Shown here: positions 13,019-17,867 of the stretch, in pieces | Numbering within the stretch: position 1 is the first letter of the stretch | How the letters are laid out: every line of letters starts with the position of its first letter | NCBI GenBank assembly: GCA_035288045.1 | Contig: DATEBA010000043.1 | Location: 1 to 17,867 of the forward strand | DNA length: 17,867 nucleotides | From: DATEBA01 sp035288045 | GTDB taxonomy: Bacteria; Actinomycetota; UBA4738; HRBIN12 | Direction: 5' to 3' | Position numbers and translations under genes: made by a program | The notes under the pieces: model-generated | What the model saw: only the letters and a program-made list of their open reading frames with translations | Databases searched by the model: none | Told to the model about the DNA's origin: nothing

Positions 13019-14278
13019 ATGGACCGGTTCCGAACCGTGGCCCACCGCCTGGTGCTGTTCGGCGTCCTTATCTTCGAGCTGGCGGCCCCGGCCTCCGCGG
13101 CACCCGGCGACCTCGACTCGACGTTCGCCTCCGGCGGGGTCAAGATGATCGGCTTCGGCGACCCGGCGGTTGCCGAGGACGTCGCGATCCAGGAGGACGG
13201 GAAGATCGTCATGGCCGGCTACGCGGTGGTGGGCGGCGACGACGACTTCGCCGTCGCGAGGCTGAAGCCGGGAGGCACCCGCGACTCGACTTTCAGCGGT
13301 GACGGGAGACGCACTACGCCCATGGGGACGGGCCATGGGGTCGGCCTCGCGGTCGCGACCCAGCCCGACGGCAGGATCGTCGTCGTGGGCTATGCATCGA
13401 ACGCGACCGGGGAGGCCTTCGCGATCGGGAGGTTCAAGCCGAACGGGAGCCTGGATCCCACCTTCAGCAGCGACGGCAAGAAGCTGGTCGACTTCGGAGG
13501 CGGTTACGACGAGGCGAACGACGTTGCGATCCAGCCGGACGGAAGGATCGTGGTCGTCGGCTACGACGACGACGGCGTCGGCACCGACGACTCCTTCGCG
13601 ATCGCCCGGCTCCGCCCGAACGGGTCGCTCGACGACACGTTCAGCGGCGACGGCAAGAAGACCACGCAGTTCGGGATGGGGGTAGACATCGCGAACGCCG
13701 TCGCCGTCCAGGAAGACGGGGATATCGTCGTGGCCGGCTACAGGGACGGTGGCCTCCGGATGGCGGTCGCCCGATACACGCCCAACGGGCACATGGACTC
13801 GACGTTCGGCACGGGAGGGCTGGTGAGCACTGGCATCGGGTCGGGCGCTGACCTGGCGGAGGCCGTGGCCATCCAGGACGACGGTCGGATAGTGATCGCC
13901 GGGGCGACCGACAACGGCACCGACATGGACTTCGCCGTGATCCGGCTCCGCCGGCGCGGCGCCCGCGACAACGACTTCGACGGCGACGGGGCGAAGGCCA
14001 CCGACCTTGGGACCGGGAACGAGACCGCGTACGGGGTCGGTATCTCCGACGACGGGAAGATCGTCGTGAGCGGGAGCGCCTCACCGGATCCGGAGATGGG
14101 CGTCGTCCGTTACCTACCCGACGGTTCGGAGGACCCGACCTTCGGCGTCGGTGGCATCGTGACCAACCCCTTCGGGGACGGCCGCGATCTGGCGATCCAG
14201 TCCGACGGGAAGGTCGTCGTCGTCGGATCCACGGGCGGAGCCACAGACGACTTCCTGGTCGTCCGGTACGAGGCCTGA
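13019..14278 (+). CDS. Secreted delta-60 repeat protein, probable seven-bladed beta-propeller (copy 1)
   Basis: The 419-aa protein begins with a signal peptide (Arg-containing n-region, hydrophobic core, APASA before cleavage near residue 27). From about residue 31 to the end it is seven tandem repeats of about 55 residues. Each repeat follows the pattern LDxTFxGDGKK...G..D.A..VA.Q.DGKIVVAGY......DFAVARL.PNG, the delta-60 repeat. Seven units fit one closed beta-propeller. Aspartate-rich turns such as DNDFDGDG could bind calcium. There is no C-terminal anchor, so it is probably released or loosely surface-bound. The start ATG has GAGGGAG at good spacing. It forms a tandem pair with the next gene and has no evident catalytic residues. 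Function unknown; a scaffold or ligand-binding role is inference. Confidence 0.88.
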   Translation: MDRFRTVAHRLVLFGVLIFELAAPASAAPGDLDSTFASGGVKMIGFGDPAVAEDVAIQEDGKIVMAGYAVVGGDDDFAVARLKPGGTRDSTFSGDGRRTTPMGTGHGVGLAVATQPDGRIVVVGYASNATGEAFAIGRFKPNGSLDPTFSSDGKKLVDFGGGYDEANDVAIQPDGRIVVVGYDDDGVGTDDSFAIARLRPNGSLDDTFSGDGKKTTQFGMGVDIANAVAVQEDGDIVVAGYRDGGLRMAVARYTPNGHMDSTFGTGGLVSTGIGSGADLAEAVAIQDDGRIVIAGATDNGTDMDFAVIRLRRRGARDNDFDGDGAKATDLGTGNETAYGVGISDDGKIVVSGSASPDPEMGVVRYLPDGSEDPTFGVGGIVTNPFGDGRDLAIQSDGKVVVVGSTGGATDDFLVVRYEA

Positions 14279-14296
14279 GGCGCGTGTGCGCTCCGA

Positions 14297-14326
14297 TTGA
14301 CCGGTCCCAGATCGGACCGATAGCCT
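14297..14326 (+). promoter_or_regulatory. Promoter of the second delta-60 gene
   Basis: TTGACC (14297-14302) and TAGCCT (14321-14326) are separated by 18 bp; predicted start near 14333, 16 bases before the ATG, with GGAGG in the leader. It shares the ten bases CCGATTGACC with the promoter of copy 1. The genes are therefore likely to be transcribed separately but under the same control. Confidence 0.6.
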
Positions 14327-14348
14327 GGCGCCCTGCCCGGAGGTTCGC

Positions 14349-15632
14349 ATGGACCGCTACGTGAAGCGCGCGTCGAGGCTGCTCATCGTCGCGCCGCTGG
14401 TTCTCCTCCCCACAGCCGCATCCGCCGCCGCCGGCGACCTCGACACGACATTCAGCGGCGACGGCAAGAAGACGACCGACATCCTCGGGCTCTACAACCC
14501 AGGGTACGGCCTGGCGCTTGCTCCCGACGGGAAGATCGTCGTCGCGGGTACCGCCAATACGGGCCCCGGCAACGACATGGGCATGGTCCGCTACCGGCCC
14601 GGCGGCAACCTCGACGACACCTTCTCCGGGGACGGGATCCGGACCCTGGACCTCGGGGCCGGGAACGAGGGAGCAGAGGACGTCGCCGTGCAGCCCGACG
14701 GGAGGATCGTGGCGGTGGGCTACACCGAGGGACCGGGAGGCACAGACTTCGCGGTCGCTCGCTTCCGGGAAGGGGGGGCGCTCGACGCAAGCTTCGCGGG
14801 CGATGGGATAAGGACTACCGACTTCGCTAGCGGGCTTCAGGAGTCGTACGGCGTCGCGCTCCAGGACGACGGCAAGATCGTCGTCGTCGGCTACACGGAC
14901 GACGCCGGCGGGACGGAGGCCGATCTCCTCGTCGTGCGGTACGAGGCGAACGGCGCGCTGGACCCGACCTTCAGCGGCGACGGCAAGAAGGTGACCGACT
15001 TCGGCCCGGGTGACGACATCGCCTACGACGTGACGGTACAGCCCGACGGGAGGATCGTCGTGGTCGGCTCGGCCTCGAACGGGGCGTCGCTTGACTTCGC
15101 CATCGCGCGGTACGACACCAACGGGAGCCTCGACGATACCTTCAGCGGAGATGGCAAGAAGATGATCGACTTCGGCTCGAGCGACGGGCTCCAGGGCGTG
15201 GCGATCCAACCTGACGGCAAGATCGTCGTTGCGGGATGGTCGTCCAACGGATCGGATCGGGACGTGGCGGTCGCACGGTTCCGTCCCAAGGGCAAGCCGG
15301 ACGACGCGTTCTCCGACGAGGGCTTCGTGCGGCACGACTTCACTTTCGGCGACGACGAAGCCCACGACGTCGCGCTGCAGGAGGACGGCAAGATCGTCGT
15401 GGCGGGCAAGGCCCGGCTCGCCACCACTCGCTTCGCGGTTCTGCGGTTCCAGACGGACGGCGACCTCGACCCCGCGTTCGGAGGCTCCGGTTGGGCGACC
15501 ACGTCGTTCGGCCCCGGCTCGAGCACCGCAAACGGCGTCGCGATCCAGACCGACGGCAAGATCGTGGCCGCCGGTCAGCTCTCGGAGGTGACGGGCACGG
15601 ACTTCGCGCTTGCCCGCTACCTCGCGGTCTGA
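14349..15632 (+). CDS. Secreted delta-60 repeat protein, probable seven-bladed beta-propeller (copy 2)
   Basis: The 427-aa paralog of the preceding gene has the same plan: signal peptide ending TAASA (cleavage near residue 26), AAGDLDTTF, then seven repeats of about 57 residues to the very C-terminus. Repeats carry FSGDGKK, DGKIVVAG or DGRIVVVG, and DFAxARY in fixed positions. A 21-base stretch encoding FSGDGKK is identical at 14451, 14970 and, in copy 1, 13640, showing repeat-level similarity in DNA as well as protein. GGAGG lies five bases before the ATG. The stop codon is only one base from the stop of convergent menF. No enzymatic motif or anchor is seen; function unknown. Confidence 0.88.
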   Translation: MDRYVKRASRLLIVAPLVLLPTAASAAAGDLDTTFSGDGKKTTDILGLYNPGYGLALAPDGKIVVAGTANTGPGNDMGMVRYRPGGNLDDTFSGDGIRTLDLGAGNEGAEDVAVQPDGRIVAVGYTEGPGGTDFAVARFREGGALDASFAGDGIRTTDFASGLQESYGVALQDDGKIVVVGYTDDAGGTEADLLVVRYEANGALDPTFSGDGKKVTDFGPGDDIAYDVTVQPDGRIVVVGSASNGASLDFAIARYDTNGSLDDTFSGDGKKMIDFGSSDGLQGVAIQPDGKIVVAGWSSNGSDRDVAVARFRPKGKPDDAFSDEGFVRHDFTFGDDEAHDVALQEDGKIVVAGKARLATTRFAVLRFQTDGDLDPAFGGSGWATTSFGPGSSTANGVAIQTDGKIVAAGQLSEVTGTDFALARYLAV

Positions 15633-15633
15633 T

Positions 15634-16902
15634 CTATCCCCAGCGGAGGGAATCGAGCAACGCCCGGAACTTGCGCTCGGTCTCGTCGAGCTCGAGCTCC
15701 GGAACGGAGCCGGCGACGATGCCCGCGCCCGCGAAGAGCCGCGCCGTGGAGCCGGACAGCTCGGCGCACCGGAGAGCGATCGCCCACTCGCCGTTGCCAT
15801 CGGCGTCCATCCACCCGACGGGTCCGGCGTAGCACCCGCGGGAGATGCGCTCCAGCTCGCGGATCGTAGCCAGGGCGGCGTCGAGGGGCGTGCCGCACAC
15901 CGCCGGCGTCGGGTGGAGCGCTGCGACGAGCTCGAGCGCGCTCGCCCGCGGCTCGCGGAGTACGCCGTGGAAACCGGTCGCGAGGTGCCACACGTTGGCG
16001 GTTCCGACGGTCCTCGGCAGGGCATCGAACGCCAGCTCGTCGCAGAAGGGCTCCATCGCGGCCGCCACCGCCTCTACGACCGCGGCGTGCTCCTCCCGAT
16101 CCTTGTCCGAGGAGAGCAACGAGCTGCGAGAGGCCTCGTCTTCCTCTGGATCCCCGAACCGAGGCGCCGAGCCGGCCAGCGGCCTCGCTTCCACCTCCCG
16201 TCCGTGTCGCGCCACCAGAAGCTCGGGGCTGGCGCCCACGAGTGTTGGTCCGGAAGGTCGGGAACCCTCCGACGCCGCGAACGCGAAGCATCCTGGGTCC
16301 ACGGCCCTGAGGCGTGCCAGGAGCTGCCGGGGGTCGAGCTCCCTACCCGCCTCCACGTCGAGAGCCCTCGCGAGAACCACCTTTCGGAGCGGGCCGGTCG
16401 AAATACGTTGCACCGCAGTGGCAACTGACCGCACGTACTCGTCGGGCGGAGGGATCGGACGGAGCTGGATCTCGGCGAAGGCTTCGTGCGGTGCGCTCAC
16501 CCCGACACGGGGCTCGAAGGGCGCGGGCCCCTCGTCCTCCCCAACGAGATCGATGAGATAGGTCTCGCCCTCCCACAGTCTGACGACCGTCCTTCCGTAG
16601 ATCCTCATCGACGCCGGCTCGAGGCGATCGAACGGCAGCACCCCGACCGCGATCGCGCCGGGTCCCTCGCCTTCCCCTCGCGCGAGCGATCGCAACAGCT
16701 CGACGGTCCGCCTCGACAGGAGCCCCAACCCTTCGGGGTCGGCGGAACCGATCGAGGCGCCCATACCGCCGTGCGGTCGCGACGTCGCGATCCCCAGACC
16801 GCCACGTTCGAAGAAGAAGCCGACCGGGCCCCCGTAGGCGGCGAGGAGGTCGAAGGCACGTCCGAGTCGCGTCGATCGGACCCGGAGCGTTCCCAACGTC
16901 AT
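15634..16902 (-). CDS. menF: Isochorismate synthase
   Basis: Converts chorismate to isochorismate, the entry step of the classical menaquinone pathway. The 422-aa chorismate-binding enzyme has a less conserved N-terminal half and a typical catalytic half: RKVVLAR with K174, VGASPELLV, ARPLAGSAPR, KDREEHAAVVE (267-277), LHPTPAVCGTP, GCYAGPVGWMDADGNGEW and AGAGIVAGSVPELE with acidic residues for Mg2+. These fit isochorismate synthase; anthranilate or aminodeoxychorismate synthase is less likely, because the PTPAVCG and GPVGW forms belong to the MenF/EntC/DhbC group. With menaquinone neighbours MenF is preferred over siderophore EntC. ATG 16902 overlaps the menG stop (ATGA). Confidence 0.93.
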   Translation of the reverse strand: MTLGTLRVRSTRLGRAFDLLAAYGGPVGFFFERGGLGIATSRPHGGMGASIGSADPEGLGLLSRRTVELLRSLARGEGEGPGAIAVGVLPFDRLEPASMRIYGRTVVRLWEGETYLIDLVGEDEGPAPFEPRVGVSAPHEAFAEIQLRPIPPPDEYVRSVATAVQRISTGPLRKVVLARALDVEAGRELDPRQLLARLRAVDPGCFAFAASEGSRPSGPTLVGASPELLVARHGREVEARPLAGSAPRFGDPEEDEASRSSLLSSDKDREEHAAVVEAVAAAMEPFCDELAFDALPRTVGTANVWHLATGFHGVLREPRASALELVAALHPTPAVCGTPLDAALATIRELERISRGCYAGPVGWMDADGNGEWAIALRCAELSGSTARLFAGAGIVAGSVPELELDETERKFRALLDSLRWG

Positions 16903-17588
16903 CCGCGCGTCCCGACGAGCAGCTGCGCGATGCCGCCGGAGAGCGACAGCCGCCTCGCGTCCGGGAAACCCGTCTCGCGAAGCATCCCGACCATCTCCGC
17001 CGTAGGCGGCAGGTATGCCATCGAGGCCGGCAGGTACCGGTAAGCCTCGCGGCTGGAGAGGAGCCCCCCGATCATCGGCACGACCCGGTTGAAGTAGACG
17101 GCGTGGCCCGCCCGCATGAGGCCTCTGTCCGGTTGCGAGGCCTCGAGCAGCGCGATCCTGCCCCCGCGCCTAACCACCCGCGCGCTTTCGGCGAAGAAGG
17201 CTCGAAGATCGGTCACGTTCCTGAGCGCGAACCCGCATACGGCGCCGTCCGCGCTCGCGTCCCGCACCGGTAGTTGCAGCACGTCCGCCACCGTGAGGGG
17301 CGCGAGCGTCCGCGACTCGCGCAGCATCCCGAGCGAGAAGTCGAAGCCGACGGAGCGGTACCCGGCGGCTCCGAGCTCGCGGCACAGATCGCCCGTGCCG
17401 CACGCGAGGTCGAAGACCAGGCAGCCCCCCGGCAGCCGCAGCTCGCGAACGGCCCGGCGGCGCCACCCGACGTCCATGCCGAACGTCATCACCCGGTTCA
17501 CCAGGTTGTAGCGACCGGCGATCGCGTCGAACATCCCGCGAACCCGCCAGGCCTTTTCCTCGCCGATCGGCAGCTCCGGTTCCGTCAC
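16899..17588 (-). CDS. menG: Demethylmenaquinone methyltransferase (UbiE/MenG)
   Basis: SAM-dependent enzyme for the last step, methylating demethylmenaquinone to menaquinone. The 229-aa class I methyltransferase starts with the UbiE signature MFDAIAGRYNLVNRVMTFGMDVGWRRRAV. SAM motif I is VFDLACGTGDL (58-68); later come GFALRNVTDL, RVVRRGGRIALLE and the second signature YRYLPASMAYLPP. It starts with GTG 17588 overlapping the upstream ORF, and its end overlaps menF, so the three genes form one coupled minus-strand operon. Ubiquinone is unlikely here given the menaquinone genes, so menG is the better name. Confidence 0.95.
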   Translation of the reverse strand: MTEPELPIGEEKAWRVRGMFDAIAGRYNLVNRVMTFGMDVGWRRRAVRELRLPGGCLVFDLACGTGDLCRELGAAGYRSVGFDFSLGMLRESRTLAPLTVADVLQLPVRDASADGAVCGFALRNVTDLRAFFAESARVVRRGGRIALLEASQPDRGLMRAGHAVYFNRVVPMIGGLLSSREAYRYLPASMAYLPPTAEMVGMLRETGFPDARRLSLSGGIAQLLVGTRG

Positions 17589-17867
17589 GCCCGCCCCAGG
17601 CGTCGGGTCTCCGCGTGGGTCGCCTCGACCTCCGCTGGGTCGCCCACGCGTTCGATGTGCTCTTCGGCGGTAGCCAGGAGCACGCGCCGGAAGTGGTTCG
17701 ACACGAGCTCGGTGACCGCCGGAAGCAGCTGACGGAAGGCTTCGACCATCTGTTGCGCCGCCTGCTCGTCGGACGGCGCGGTGTCGCGGATCGGCTTGCG
17801 CACGTGCTCGTCGAACAGCTCGACCGCCCGCTCGGCGAGCAAGAGCATGGATCCGTGCGCCTCGCGC
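17585..17867 (-). CDS. Unrecognised helical protein, probably 5'-truncated by the window edge
   Basis: The reading frame ends in TGA at 17585 (overlapping the menG start) and stays open to the window edge; upstream of the internal ATG (17848) the frame still reads REAHGS. The visible part (about 93 residues) is amphipathic helix, with EHVRKPIRDTAPSDEQ, MVEAFRQLLPAVTELVSNHFRR and LLATAEEHIERVG, and no cysteine cluster, signal peptide or enzyme motif. It reminds me of C-terminal helical regions of some actinobacterial HTH regulators, but this is only a resemblance. Coupling to menG suggests co-expression with menaquinone synthesis. Confidence 0.65.
   Translation of the reverse strand, partial: REAHGSMLLLAERAVELFDEHVRKPIRDTAPSDEQAAQQMVEAFRQLLPAVTELVSNHFRRVLLATAEEHIERVGDPAEVEATHAETRRLGRA

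Noticed and set aside
13641..16025. 794-codon open frame on the minus strand across both delta-60 genes and the menF end
   Set aside because: It is antisense to clear repeat proteins; low-complexity Arg/Pro/Ser-rich translation with periodic blocks mirrors the delta-60 repeats, as expected in high-GC DNA without stops.

Overview
The window is high-GC DNA with short intergenic gaps, many GTG/TTG starts and several 4-base ATGA/GTGA gene overlaps. Gene content (rpsF-ssb-rpsR-rplI-dnaB operon, classical menaquinone genes, NarL-type two-component pair) and base use suggest a member of the Actinomycetota or a similar high-GC lineage, perhaps an environmental one. That assignment is inference; no rRNA gene is present.

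Left part (1-3981): the window opens on the last 25 codons of an OmpR/PhoB-type response regulator (+). Facing it is a minus-strand replication/translation operon, read from right to left: rpsF (S6), ssb, rpsR (S18), rplI (L9), dnaB (replicative helicase) and nth (endonuclease III). Genes overlap or nearly touch except for a 217-bp gap between rplI and dnaB. That gap carries four DnaA-box-like sequences and an inverted repeat, an unexpected feature.

Middle (3982-7891): a divergent regulatory region with several inverted repeats separates rpsF from a small unrecognised acidic protein. Next come panB (pantothenate synthesis) and a two-gene operon of an eight-TM HisKA sensor kinase and a NarL/FixJ response regulator. 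A non-coding stretch follows, with several hairpins and GGGTA/TACCC palindromes, ending in a strong 12-bp hairpin between convergent genes.

Right part (7892-17867): a menaquinone locus. menE is on the minus strand, divergent from a tightly overlapped menB-menA-menD operon. At the far end are menF and menG/ubiE on the minus strand, behind an unrecognised 5'-truncated ORF. Together these cover chorismate to isochorismate (MenF), SEPHCHC (MenD), OSB-CoA (MenE), DHNA-CoA (MenB), prenylation (MenA) and methylation (MenG). MenH, MenC and a DHNA-CoA thioesterase are not in the window. Between the two men blocks sit a cupin protein and two tandem paralogous secreted proteins. Each paralog consists of seven delta-60 repeats, probably one seven-bladed beta-propeller, and the two genes have matching promoter-like elements (TTGACC, 18 bp, TAGCCT).

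The most noteworthy items are the paired delta-60 propeller genes inside the men locus, the DnaA-box cluster upstream of dnaB, an SSB without the canonical C-terminal tip, and the pairing of a HisKA membrane kinase with a NarL-type regulator. I do not see a CRISPR array, insertion sequence, tRNA or prophage.
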